A DNA stretch of 64,000 nucleotides from Gnetum montanum (Eukaryota > Streptophyta > Gnetopsida > Gnetales > Gnetaceae), in contig MNCI01000885.1 of the NCBI GenBank assembly GCA_015680685.1, positions 332,586 to 396,585 on the forward strand, written 5' to 3'. The first letter of the stretch is position 1; every line of letters begins with the position of its first letter. Below, piece after piece: positions 44,600 through 56,560 of this stretch. The position numbers and the translations under genes are program-made. Below the pieces are notes generated by a model. That model was not told where the DNA came from, searched no databases, and worked only from the letters and a program-made list of their open reading frames with translations.

Positions 44600-46850
44600 T
44601 TATTTTTTGGATCTCCTCCCTCCAACTCAATTATGGGGGAGATGTTCATCCATGTTGACCATTATCATGACCTGTCATTTTTTCTACCTTTCCTTTTTTC
44701 ACATTTTTGATGTTAGAAATTTTTTATTTTTGAATTTTTCTAATTTTATACTATTTTTAGTACCTTTTAACTTTCTTTATTATTTTACACTTTCTTATAG
44801 ATTTTACTTTATTTTGTTTCCTTTTGTTTAAGTCTGGTCTTTTCTCATTTTTGCTAATAAATTTTCTTTATTATCATACGACACAATGTTGTTTTTGTTG
44901 TTTACTAATGATGGTTTATGCTTAATGTGTGATTGTCAATGTCTGATTTCTATTTTTGAATTCTGATGTTTGGTTACTTTAACATGGTTTATTTTTCATA
45001 GAATAGGCAATAAGTCCTCGTAATTTGCCCATCCAATGAACTCTATGGTTTTCCTTGTTCTGGGAATTTGACATCCCTTCCATTAAAAGAAACTTTTAAT
45101 TGATCGATGACCTGGGTAGTTTCAGAATTAGAAAGGATCCAAAGGTTTGTAAAGGGTGTGACTTCAAGGGGACTCAATACTCTTTGTACTTTCCTTCTTG
45201 CTTGAGTGCTTGAGTGTTTTCTTTATACTTCTTACCATTCCATACCACCCAATGATAGGAAGACAAATAACATCATTGCATGGTGTGGTTCCCATTATTC
45301 AAAAAAAATGATGGGAATTCAAAGAACACTCCTTTGATATGAATAATTCCTCACATGGTGTGATTCCCATCATTAAAAAAACTATGGGAATTCAAAGCAC
45401 ATCCCTTGGACAAATAAAAGGGCTACGAGCACTAGTCATGGAACTTGAACAACATGCATTTATGTTTGATAGTCCCCTCTAACTAAGGCACTCTCTCTCA
45501 CTTCCTACTTCTTCTTGCTTCTCTTTGTGGAATGGTGGTTGTTTTGTGGAAGCACTCTTGTGTCTCAAGTAGGTGGATCATTCTTAGAGTGGTGATGCAA
45601 AGTCACTGAAAGTAGATGGTTTTGGTTTGGATTGAGGATGGAACTTCTCGAGTCATTTTAATTACAAATTTCACAAGGGACTTCTTATGACCTTAATTTG
45701 GAACTCCATTCCACCTTCCCTATGATCCATCCATGTTGCCATAATTCACCTCACTATTGGGTTCTATGTTATGCTCTATATCCTAGTTTGATGTGTTGGG
45801 ATTCTTGAGTGGATACTTTCAGGTTGGTCCTTAACTTGTCATGATCATTAAATTGACTATGGGACCCACAGATTCCTTAATTGGGGTTATGCGATAGTCA
45901 AAAGGGCATGAGCCTACTTTGGGGAGGATGCACTTACATAGCTTCTAGCTTGATTAATAAGGTTCCTTACCTTTGACATTGCTACAATCCTATATTTCAT
46001 ATTTTCCATTATGTAAACCACTTAGTACTCCTTAATCTTTCATTGCATTCATCCATTAAATCAAATTTTCTCCATTTTTTCAAATTTATGAACTTCAATG
46101 CCCTCTTCTCATGATTTCATACTATTCTTGGTCTTCTAAGCTTTTATTTGTTCCCAATTTCATCAAAACATTCCTTGTATTTTGAAAGTTTGACCATAGT
46201 CAATGAAAGTGAATGATGACCAATAATTGCATCCTTGTTGATGCAGCCAATCACGTCAATGAGGCCTTGTTGACATAATGCAAAAATACTATATATATTT
46301 CTAGACACTTTGAAATTTTTTGTAATCTGCTCATGACACATGGTGAACTTTTGCAATTTTTCAGAGCCCAAAACCTTCCAAAGCCCATAACTTTTAAGTC
46401 GTTTGTCCATATCACTCCATTTTTTGATCCTGCACTTACCAGAGGTAAGAGCTTTATCATGAGGGCCACAAACCTTAAGGTTTTCAATGAAAAATTGGTA
46501 GAATTTTTTGAAAATTTTCCTATCTCCCCCAAAGGGTTAATAATCTTAACCATATATAAACATCAAGTTTTTCTAAATTAGCCCTTCCAACAACCTCTGG
46601 AATGAATTATTTATAATAACACATAAAATAAATAATAATAAAATTTATTAAATCAGCCATAATCACAAGTTAGCTAGGTGTTACCACCCTCAAGAGTTAA
46701 GGTCTCCCAATTGTTTTAAGGTTACACGATGATTGCTAATCCATGGTCTTATTGTGATTACAAATGACACACAAACAAAAGTGTCCATAGGAAGGATAAC
46801 CCTCACAACCATGGGAGAAATGACCTAGAGATGGAAGGGGCTAGCAAGAA
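44600..46850 (+). other. Non-coding spacer of element E
   Basis: It starts with CAATTATGGGGGAGATG (44,628), like the block after protease in element D. A T-rich stretch follows. A stretch at 45,295-45,420 has two similar units with GATGGGAATTCAAAG. Around 46,225-46,270, GATGCAGCCAATCACGTCAA resembles U3 sequence of the 3' LTR. No gene is recognised. Confidence 0.6.
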
Positions 46851-49609
46851 TAAGGCCAAGAACAACAAGAGGTGACCCATGCAATGGGACCTCTTCATAA
46901 GGAGCCCAAAGTGGAATCTATTCAATAGATTCTAGAGGAAGAAGTGCCTATCAAACAATCCTAACCAGGAGAAGTGCCTAGACCCATGCCAAGGCTTGAG
47001 GTCACTCTAACTCAAGCCTACCTAGACATCATCAAGTCTAGAGGAATCCAAAGATTAGTTCTTCAAGAGATAAACTTCAGGCCATTTTTAGAAAAATCTC
47101 CAAAGGATGTCAAGACATAGTTGCAAACCTCTCTAATGTGGCCAGTCATCATGTCCAGTGGAGAATGGTACATGGGAGAGACCTATCTCTTCTAGAATAG
47201 CCAAAGACTAGGGTCCATTATAAAAATTAAGGACATTCAAGTGTCCTACTCAGTGGAAGCTATTGCACAACCACTAGGGTTTCCAGACAATGAAACACAA
47301 TTGGCAAAAATATCAACAAAAGGTGATCCTGAGGCAAAAAGGGAATCTATGGGGTGGATCGTAAGGAGTATGGTGCACTCACACTGGCAAAGTAGATTTA
47401 TTTCAAGATTGTAGCCTATCACCTCAATCCAATGGTGAGGCCAAGCAAGGTGACTGCTTTCTCCCCCTGAGCATGCACCACTCTAAGTAAGAAATTTCCC
47501 ATTAACCTTCCATAGTTGATTTAATTGGAGATCAAGAAGTGCTTCAAGGAGAATGAATGTGGAAGGAAGACCCTATCCTTTCCAAGCCTTATCAGAAAAC
47601 TTTGCAAAATGGTAGGCATTATTCAATATTCTAATGATATTCTCAAGCATGCTCCCTTAGCCTCATGGGCAGAAATCATGAAGGATAAGATGCCAATGAC
47701 CACCCAAGAAGAGGAGCTGTCACCACCACAACCCACTTAAGAGACAACATTGGAGGCCTACGTAGTCCTTGAGTGTCTGTGACAAATCTAAGAATAGCTC
47801 TTAAGTGAACAAGAGCAACAAGTAGGAATAAGTCGGATGGATCCATTTGTGTATTGGACAATGATGAGTCACCTTAATGGGATGGCTCAAACAGTTAGAT
47901 AGATGGAGAGAGGTGGTCCCATTTTCTCTGCCCAAAGAATTTAGTTGCCTTCTAGGTTGGATCCCAACACTCAAGAGGTGACAGTGTCACTAGCAACACA
48001 CCATCTATTCCTAGAAATCTCTAAGAATGTCACCAATTTCTTGGTGAGTTGGAGAAAGGTGAAGAGGTAACTGTCTTAGTGATGTAGCACCAAGGGTAGG
48101 AAATAGCGGTAGAAGTGGGAGTTGACTGTGTAGATAAAGCACTAAATGCACCTACAGCATCTGTACTAGACATATCTGCACTTCAAGATGTGCAAGAAAT
48201 TATAGACACAGTCAATGAAAAATTGAACACAACCCAACATGAATAGTTACTAGAATGACTGGTAGGAATTAGGCAATTAACTTTAGACATTTTTGATCTT
48301 CTAGAGAACATCATTGCAACCTAGTTGGAGTTGCTAAATGCAAGGGGAATATGCATCATTTTGGAGGGGCAACTAAATATAACTCAAGAGCGAAATCAAC
48401 ACTTGGCCATGGAGGTTGTTGAACTTTGTGCCCAACTTGTAGAACAAGAAATTCTCAGCCTAACAATGAAAAGAGATGAATCTATCAAATAGCTTCAAGA
48501 ATGATTTCAAAAGGCTAAGGACGAAGCAGTAATGACCATCTTCAAATAGTCCATGGAAGAAGCTGAAATGCACTCTATCAAAAAGGACTTGAATTAGATG
48601 CACTAAGAGAATGAAACATTGACCACACAAAATCATTTCCTATGACATGTTGATGCTTGGAAAGATCAAATGCAAAAGTTCATCCATCAATAGCAGGAGA
48701 AGCTTGCCAAGGTAACAACTGAATTTAGGAAATTGGCCACAAAGAGCCACAATCTATCAATGGAGGAAGTATGCACCTTGCAATAAAAGTCTACCATCGA
48801 GATTACCACCTAGAAGAATGAAGCTCTCAAATTTGAGAGAGTAAAAAATCATTACAGGGACCATGTTGGTTTGCAAAAGGAAATAAATGAAAAAAAAAAC
48901 CTAGATGGTAAGGACAAAAATAAATAAATCCCTCTAGAAACTCTAGCAAGGAAGAGAGATGTGGTAGCCCATCCTTAATGGGATTGACACCTACAACAAA
49001 GCAGAGACCTACTTGAAGGAGTTGCAAATTGAAAAAATAACAGAGTATATGGAGTTGGCCAATCTCTGTTACGCAAACCTAGTAACACTAATAGTTATAT
49101 GGTTGTGATTGAAATTGGAGAAATAAGTGGCTAGCTCGTATTTGCTATATGAGGCCAAGTTCAAACACCACAAGGACATTAAGCAAAAGCTTGAGACTAC
49201 TAATTTTGAACTCAAAGTCCTCAAAGGGAGATTCACATATCAATGATCTATCTCTAAGGACCTTATCAAATGGATGAATGACTATCAAGAGTTGAAGAAC
49301 ATAGTCAAAGGATTTCACATTGAATGCAAACAGTTTGCTACTTGGTTCATCAATGCCAAGGAGTTGTTTCTAGCGATTCCATGTCCTTGGGATGTGCCTA
49401 TTCCAACCCACATTGAGGAAACTACATGGACGGTGCATGATCCTAGGACTAAGAAGGAGAAAATGAAAGCACTACTAGATGCTTTCCGCCTCCTACTTGA
49501 ATTTGTAGCAGTAGCAAGACAACTACAGTCACCTCAACCACCACTAGTGTATGAAGCCAATGAAGGTCCCTCGAAGGCTCTGGAACAACCATCGCCTAGG
49601 ACCATTTGA
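46850..49609 (+). pseudogene. Extra sense-strand ORF after integrase in element E, coiled-coil protein
   Basis: One frame from about 46,965 to 47,410 has only three stops and reads RLEVTLTQAYLDIIKSRGIQ, RLVLQEINFRPFLEKSPKDV, GEWYMGETYLF and IQVSYSVEAIAQPLGFPDNE. This resembles the plant transposon-associated domain found in accessory ORFs of Athila-type elements (family match from memory, modest certainty). The part at 48,150-49,250 is rich in Glu, Lys, Gln and Leu and looks like a long coiled coil over several frames. The last 111 residues (49,274-49,609) are open and end ALEQPSPRTI. It occupies the env-like position, but no signal peptide or membrane segment is seen. Confidence 0.6.
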
Positions 49610-49856
49610 TCTTCTGCAACAAGCTTCACACAATCAAGGAATGTGTTGTCCAATTTTTGAAGAGTTGTATCATGGTGTTCAATTTTGTGTCTTGAACACC
49701 ATCATTTTTGTAATGTGTTGATCCGTACACTTGAGAACCCCATTTTTTGTCAAAGTTAGTTAGTTGTTTTGTTGAAGAAAAGTTAGTCACTAATCCCATG
49801 CCTTCCCAGTTTTGTAAAACAACTTGAGGAAGAGTTTTCATTCAATCATGGGAGTA

Positions 49857-50784
49857 TGAAGAGTTGTCATTGGTTGGTTGTGTTGATGAAGCCTCATCAA
49901 TGTAGTTGATTACATCAATGAGGCCTCGTCGACGCATCTCACCTTGCATCAACAAGGCCTCGTCGATGTAGTGTCTGTTCGTCGCCTATAAATACACACC
50001 TACTAGTCACATTTATGGCAATCTAGATTTTAGTAGTAGTGAAGCTTTTACATTTTTTGCATTTAAAAGTTAGAATTTTTTCCCCTGAGTGCCCATAGTA
50101 GGAGTCATTGAGTGTACGAATCTTTATTCAAGCATTGTTGTACTTGAGCACAGAAGTGTGTGCAGCAATAAAGATAAGCTTCTTGATAAGCCTTGTAGTA
50201 CTTTGGATAGATTATCTATTTTATTCATGCATTTGTTGTTTTCTATTATTTATTAAATTCTTTTCAATTAGTTATTAAATATTTTTCAATTATTACATTA
50301 ATGAGACAATTAAGCGAGATAGAGTACACACATAAGTACGACCGCTTCGAGTGTAACACATATTCGCTTGGTAATCCCAGTAGTGTTATTACTTGGTACG
50401 CCTAGTAGCATATTGCTTGATCTCCAAGTAGAGGATACATGGGTTTAGGACATGCATGGAAAGTGGGAATGGAAAGTTATGTTAGGATTAACTAAATGTT
50501 AGTAAATTAGTTAATTTAGATTAGTTAATCAAATTAATTTTATCTACATTTGAGCACCAACTTATAAAACACAAAATGACAAAAATTGGATGCCTCAATT
50601 ACACTTAACCATATCAACAAACATCACGAGTGTAATTGGGAAAACAATTATTGACCTTAAGGTTAGATTCACTTCCTAAAGGGCTAGTGCATTAAAAATA
50701 ATAAAGTCCATGGAAATTGACTAGATCACACATGAATGCTTTATGATTCATATAGTTGGATGTAGGGTATCTCGCTACTCATCA
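49857..50784 (+). repeat. 3' LTR of element E
   Basis: This 928-bp LTR is preceded by the purine tract CAATCATGGGAGTA. TATAAATA lies at 49,987. U3 carries three related units with CATCAAYRAGGCCTCGTCGA-like sequence that the 5' LTR holds only in part, which explains most of the 44-bp length difference. Confidence 0.95.
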
Positions 50785-50789
50785 ATTAT

Positions 50790-52060
50790 TTATTTTCAAG
50801 AATAATAAAGTACAGGTAATCTATGGACTAAAATACTAGTTTTCATGAAAAATCTTGGCCTAGCATTACCCATCCATTTGGTAGTTGGCCTTTCTTCTAA
50901 AATTGCACAAAACATGATTGTATAGCTATATGCTTATCTTAATAGTTTTTTTTCAATAGTCTGAAATTCTTCCTTGGATGAATCACTTATTTGACTTTTT
51001 CCAAAATTATGTAAAGGAGCATGCTCTTACATGGTTTTTGGTTATGGCTAAAGAAAATTAGATAATATTATTATAAAAAAGGTTATCATCTTTTAGTTTC
51101 AACCGAAAAGAAGAAAAAGAAAGAACATGGAAAGAACTATTAAAGATAAATAAGGATCTAGCTCTTAATAAGGTTGTTAGAACTAAATATAATATTTAAT
51201 AAATTTTTTATAACTTAGTATTATCCATTGGAAAAAGGGGTAGAGGGTGGTAAAACCTAAAACAAGTTGACTATAACTACACTATAAGACATGTAGCCAA
51301 CATGAGTGTAGAGAAGAATATAACATACCAACAATTATATATAACTTGACCTTGCAAACCTTTTGCCTTTGAAATAATAGTCTTATCAATAGAGACATGC
51401 TTTAATTAGCATTATTCATCAATATGCTTAACTACTTTATTTTCTTTTTACTTTGGATTCTTATTGAGCTTACTTGTAACTAAAGATAACTTTTTATATT
51501 ATAATAATGAGATAGATTAATTAAATAAAATTGTAAATAGTAGTATTCTTAGAGTGCAAAATTCTATGTTGGTTTTAATTGTATCCTTATACATTACACC
51601 ACATAGGTATTATAGAATATAATATATAATTTACATAATCATAACCAATATGCTCTAAGCAAAATAAGTATGATTAGCATAATAAAATACATACAATCTA
51701 CATTGAAAAAGACTTTACCTAACTCTAACATTACCCTACTTTGACCAAACACATAAATAATGGTGTTAAATCAACATATGCTTTAGAATAGGTGTCTACT
51801 TTTTAAAATCATATTTAACCCCAAGACATATAGTCAAATCGTAAGCTACAGCTTCTAAGTAATGCAACACTGCACATATTATAACTAATTTAGGTAAGAT
51901 GATGACATTCTAAAACTTTATCTTACCTACTTTGTATCAATACACAACATATCCTTGAACTAATTTAGAGGTTGGTTGTTGACCAGTTGGTTCGCATGCA
52001 CTTTCATGCCCCGCTTACCCTAGGATAATCTATAAAATTATAAGGACGTTTTTTAATGGC
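50790..52060. other. AT-rich unassigned DNA
   Basis: No open frame, LTR or LINE similarity was noticed. Confidence 0.5.
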
Positions 52061-52246
52061 ATGGCAGATTTTGGTAGCTTACAAATTGAAAATCCATACG
52101 AACAAGTCTGTAAACACTTGTCAAGGCAGCTAGCCATCATTCACGCTGGCAAATGGGGTCATGTGACTTTGGAACAAGTGTTACTCAAATTACGCAGTGG
52201 TAATAGGGTCCCACAAACTTATACGACGGAGAGGTCAAACTTTTAA
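52061..52246 (+). CDS. Short open frame, hypothetical
   Basis: This 61-residue frame starts MADFGSLQIENPYEQVCKHL and includes IIHAGKWGHVTLEQVLLKLR. TATAAAATTATAAGG lies about 30 bp upstream. No family is recognised, and the end runs into a diverged tandem duplication. It may be an exon start or chance. Confidence 0.2.
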   Translation: MADFGSLQIENPYEQVCKHLSRQLAIIHAGKWGHVTLEQVLLKLRSGNRVPQTYTTERSNF

Positions 52247-52555
52247 GACGGATGGCTACAAAGACCAGTAAAATTTAACCCTGATAAGAACCAATGGAGA
52301 GAAATTCAACTTTTTTGGTAAATTGACGAGATGATTTTTAAAAGTCAACCTGGGACTACTGAATTTGCATCATGCCCTATAGTAATATGGTCCTACGAAT
52401 TTTTAAGTCTGGTGGTTACAAGGGTTAGTAAGAGTTCAACGCTAAGAGGAAATGAAGGAGATAAAAGAAATTGAACGGTTTTGGTAAAGTGGCCTACTAG
52501 TTCTTACGTCAACTTGGGGTCTCTCCAACTCAGTCTGCATCATGCTCAGTGTTGC
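52238..52555. repeat. Diverged ~158-bp tandem duplication
   Basis: Blocks at about 52,238-52,376 and 52,396-52,550 share ACKAAKTTTTAAG, GGYTACAARG, TTGGTAAAKTG, GTCAACYTGGG and TGCATCATGC in the same order. No coding sense is seen. Confidence 0.75.
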
Positions 52556-52814
52556 GTGTAGCTTTCTTGACATAAACGTCGGCAGATTATATTAGTCCTG
52601 ATATTTAAGGGACACACGGCTTCTATTTTCTTTACTTCTATCCCAGAAAACAGAGCTCTATTTTCTTCAACTTAACATTTTTTTTTTTAAAAAAGGTCAT
52701 TTTCTTCAACTTAACATTTTTTAAAAAAAAGGTCTCGTATTACTGTTACAGTTATTTTTGTTTTCCAGACCAAAGTGAAACTGATGTTTTAATATTAAAA
52801 TGGAAAAAAGCTTA

Positions 52815-52920
52815 ATCATGTCTTTAAATAAATATTACATTTTCATAAAAAGAAAAGATAAAGCTTTACAATTGACTAACTACTAATAAAAACCTTCATT
52901 AAATTATAATTTATATGATT
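52815..52920 (-). mobile_element. Non-L1 LINE 3'-end scrap (copy 4)
   Basis: AAATATTACATTTTCATAAA, then AAAGATAAA, CAATTGACTAACTACTAAT and TTATATGATT follow the order of the 3' end of copies 2 and 3. Confidence 0.5.
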
Positions 52921-53640
52921 AGTTCAAGACAAACGATATATGTTTTTTGAACTTAGAAACTTGTTTTGAATTTTGTGGCAGTGATAGTAGCATAAATCAT
53001 GAAAATTACATGAATCTAAAAAAATACAGAATCTTGTTAAGACTTGAGGAAGACGGTAACATTACTCTAAGAGGATCTTGGTTGAGTGTGTGAACCCATT
53101 GCTTTCCAATCCCTTTTTCATTTAATTACACCCCTCATAGCAGGTTTTCTGGGCATAGGTGTGAGTCAGGTTACAGAAATCACATCATCCAAATTTCTAT
53201 TATGTTTATCGTGAAACAGTTTTGCTTTCCCAGACATGATGACATAGGTGACAACATGGAATACGTGAAATGGTAAAATATTTGAAATGTAGAATATGTC
53301 ATATATGACAATTTTACTTTATATATTATTAGTTGAAGATAATGATATATGTTCTTTGAACTTTTCAATGGTAGCGTAAATCATGCAAAGTACATGAGGA
53401 AATACAGAATGAGGAAAACAATAACATTACTTGGTTAAATGCATGAACCCATTGCTTTCCAATCCCTTTTTGCTTTAATTGCACCACTAATGGTGCGTTT
53501 CGTGGTCATGGTATGTCTCAGGTCAAGAAATCACATCATCCAAATTTCTATTACATTTTACTGTGAAAACAGTTTTGCTTTCCAGACGTGATGGAATCTG
53601 TGACAACAGGGAATACGCAAAATACTAAAAAGACACGTGG
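52910..53640. repeat. Diverged ~350-bp tandem duplication
   Basis: Blocks at about 52,910-53,290 and 53,325-53,640 share GATATATGTTYTTTGAACTT, GAACCCATTGCTTTCCAATC, ATCACATCATCCAAATTTCT and CAGTTTTGCTTTCC in the same order. Neither copy has a recognised gene. Confidence 0.85.
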
Positions 53641-54240
53641 TTTCACAGTGCGTGCGTTACTTTCTTCCAACAAACCAAGGAAAATAAGAAATGACATCCA
53701 ATGAAGTCTATTCATGGGCAGATGCGTGCCCGGCAATTGCGCGTGCATTGACTTTGCTGCAAGAAAAGCCCACATGTGGTTGAAGATAGAGGCAACAGAG
53801 CTGGGAAAATCATGCGAGATCGTCAAGTAGTCAAGATGCTCAGTTTTTGAATTAATGCATCCGTCACAGTGTGTGTGAACGATCAGAAGAGTTTTCAGAC
53901 ACTCTGCTAAGTCATCATTGGTACCATGGAATCATAAATTGGGGAAGCAGTGATGCATAATTTGCGGATACGAAATCGAGGCGACAGCAGAAGCAGGATT
54001 CATGGCGCCGCGGCCGCTTCCTCGGCGGGGACAGATATTGTCTGCAATCATGTCTTCATTTTTGTCATTGATGCAAAGCCTGGCTTCGTGTCTCTGCTCA
54101 TGGAGACGACGAGACCGCGTTCATGCTGCATCCGACGGCAATATCGTTTAAAGATTAGAATCAGGAGTTTGTCTTTGGATCGCAGTTGTGATCCCGATTG
54201 TGTTCGTGATTACTCTGTTTCGTGATTACTCTGTTTTGCT
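53630..54240 (+). other. CpG-rich patch, possible promoter and first exon
   Basis: This stretch is more GC- and CpG-rich than its surroundings. It starts with a G-box (ACACGTGG at about 53,634) and contains GGCGCCGCGGCCGC at about 54,003. A frame from 53,950 encodes 91 residues rich in Arg and Ser. Another, from ATG 54,003, encodes about 50 residues starting MAPRPLPRRGQILSAIMSSF. Neither matches a family I know. No clear TATA box or splice donor was pinned down. Confidence 0.3.
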
Positions 54241-54419
54241 CTGTTTCGTATGCTTTAGCTCAGTGGGGAATTGTTAGATTTTGCTGTGATTATGGGAATA
54301 CATACAATTTGCATTTTAAAATATGCTTGTATTTATGTATTGCTTACCATAGAGTTGTACATTTGTATTTCAGCAAATTGAATGTTTTCCCTGCACTTTA
54401 TGAAGTATAATCAACCATT

Positions 54420-55216
54420 TTAATTGGCAGGGAAATAGAGTTTAAGATTTAGAAGTATGCAGTGTGCTTCTGCGCATCATTCATGCATCGTTTTAGTCAT
54501 TCCCATGAAAATAATTTTTGGTAATAAGACTTAAAAATACCGGATGCTTTAAATCTTGTAACATAGAACCGGGTTGGCACACACGTACTTTTGAAGGGAG
54601 GACATATTATGGTAGAATATATAAATATTGTTATATAAATTAGGTAGAAGTAAAATTTTAGATCCGTAATGGTCTTTTCTTCATCTATTTGAGAAGAGAA
54701 GATATGATAGTAACATTCATTTTTTAAATAGACAACACAGGGGTTTAAGCTTAAGTAGAGCTACCTAAAAGAGGTTATGCTTTCGCTTATCTATCGATCC
54801 TTCCAAGACCTTGGCTTGGAGGGATGAGCATTAAGCCTCCAAGTGAAGATCCTTTTTACCTAAGCCAATTGCCACATTTTATTGTTATATTAGTTTTATC
54901 AAAATCATATTAAGTATTGTGATTTATTTTCTTTATTATTACTAATATAAAATGATGATATTATTAAATCACAATATACAAGGAAGAGTAGACTACATGG
55001 CTATCATACTACTTTGGTAGAACTTAGATAATATAATCATGCTTGAAGTAAAACCTGATTGTGTACATCTTTTGCTTATAAAGAAATAAGTTTACCAATT
55101 GAGGTATTCTCTCATTGGCTTGGTTGGTTGATAATTTGTACCAACTTTCTATTCTTGTAAATTTGCATGCATATTACAGTGTATCTAGTTGCAATCTAGG
55201 AAATATCACTTTCCAT
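54420..55216. other. AT-rich unassigned DNA
   Basis: Nothing recognised on either strand. Confidence 0.5.
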
Positions 55217-55480
55217 AATAATATAAAAGGGACTAATCAAATAAAATGATAACAGAGTGTTCTTATGTTGCCAAAGTTTCATGTTGGGTGTATTTGGGTC
55301 TTCTTACAACATATTCTATGCTATGCACTTATTATAGCTTATAATATGAATAATATAAAAGGGACTAATCAAATAAAATGATAAAAGAGTGTTCTTATGT
55401 TGCCAAAGTTTCATGTTGGGTGTATTTGGGTCTTCTTACAACATATTCTATGCTATGTACTTATTATAGCTTATAATATG
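55217..55480. repeat. 132-bp tandem duplication
   Basis: Units 55,217-55,348 and 55,349-55,480 differ at only about two positions. Both start AATAATATAAAAGGGACT and end GCTTATAATATG. The event is recent compared with the surrounding repeats. Confidence 0.97.
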
Positions 55481-56560
55481 TAACTTGCATAATTATAAGC
55501 TATGTGAGAAGCAACATCCCTAACTAAATTATGGTAAATGTCACTGACAAATTTAAAATGTATAAAAATCAAATAACCAACATATGCCGATCTGAAAACT
55601 ACATGGTTTGAATCTACTTTGCCTTGCCTTGCCAAAAAAATACTACATATGTTCTAACTAATTGACGTAAATTTCATTTATAAATTAAAAAAAGAAAATG
55701 ATAAGGTAGATAATATAAAAGAGGTAGAAAAAGACCTTTTGTGACTTTGTATTATCCTTCTTTATGCAAATACATATGAAAAATGAGTTTTAATTCATAC
55801 AATAATCATGTAATCAAAGTGAATAATGATGCATATAAAGTTATTTTTTTTAAAAAAATGTTTTCTTAACTTCGATTTCTCTACCTTCGATTTCTCTACC
55901 TAAAAGATCATCACCTAAAGCCTAACGTTTAAATCAGAAAATCATGCAAAGGGTTTGTATATGAGCCATAGGTTAACCTTTTTTCTGAAAATAAATTGTT
56001 ATATTAAAGTTAATGGCAATAGTCCTGAATCCACAATGCAAAGCTAATTCCTCCTCTGTTAAGAGTTAACTCTCAAACAGATGAATTTAAACTTGCGAAT
56101 ATCGTTCCTCTTTTAAGTAGGAATTCAATTCCTGACCGTATAAATTTAACCTTTCTCGTACGTTGCCGCATTGACCTTTATTAAGTCAAAGTTGAAGTCT
56201 ACAATTTGCGTCAAGTTCGAGCCCTCCACTCACGTCTCTGCAAGTCGTGAACTTTTGACAGGCACATGACATTATCAGAAAATCAAGATTGGGGGCGCAT
56301 TTTGTTGACTTTTATGCAGAAAAGTAGCTCATGACATTATCAGAAAATCAAGATTGGGGGCGTATTTTGTTGACTTTTATGCAGAAAAGTAGGCCCATAC
56401 TTTAATTTTTAAAGAATCTACCCTCTTCATGGTTGATGATGGTATACTTTTATGCTATCACTGTTCTATTCGCTAATTTTATATACTTTTGCAATTTAAT
56501 AAATCCAGAGAGTGCACGGACGCAATGTTCGGTTTAAATTTCAATAAATGCATGGCTTTT
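55481..56560. other. AT-rich unassigned DNA
   Basis: No gene is recognised. A perfect repeat CTTCGATTTCTCTAC occurs twice at about 55,870-55,900. A 65-bp duplication at 56,265 is listed separately. Several TTGAC cores lie at 56,170-56,320, which could be W-boxes but may be chance. Confidence 0.4.
56265..56394. repeat. 65-bp tandem duplication
   Basis: Units at 56,265-56,329 and 56,330-56,394 (CATGACATTATCAGAAAATC then AAGATTGGGGGCG...) are nearly identical. Confidence 0.95.

Larger units (their letters stand above)
37981..50784 (+). mobile_element. Athila-like Ty3 element (element E), complete ends, extra ORF after integrase
   Basis: The LTRs at 37,981-38,864 and 49,857-50,784 are flanked by the duplication ATTAT (37,976-37,980 and 50,785-50,789). 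The primer site is a decayed tRNA-Asp match. The order inside is gag, protease, a reverse transcriptase missing its N-terminal half, RNase H, integrase, T-rich non-coding DNA, then a decayed sense ORF with a coiled coil. Athila elements typically carry an extra ORF at this place. Many stops show an old insertion. Confidence 0.93.

Noticed and set aside
46144-46553. Antisense frames in the spacer of element E as a counterpart of the antisense gene in the Tat-like element
   Set aside because: Only about 100 residues, no splice signals checked out, and no similarity to the Tat-like antisense protein was seen.
54251-54267. tRNA A-box-like TAGCTCAGTGGGG
   Set aside because: No matching B box, acceptor stem or anticodon arm was found in the next 80 bp.
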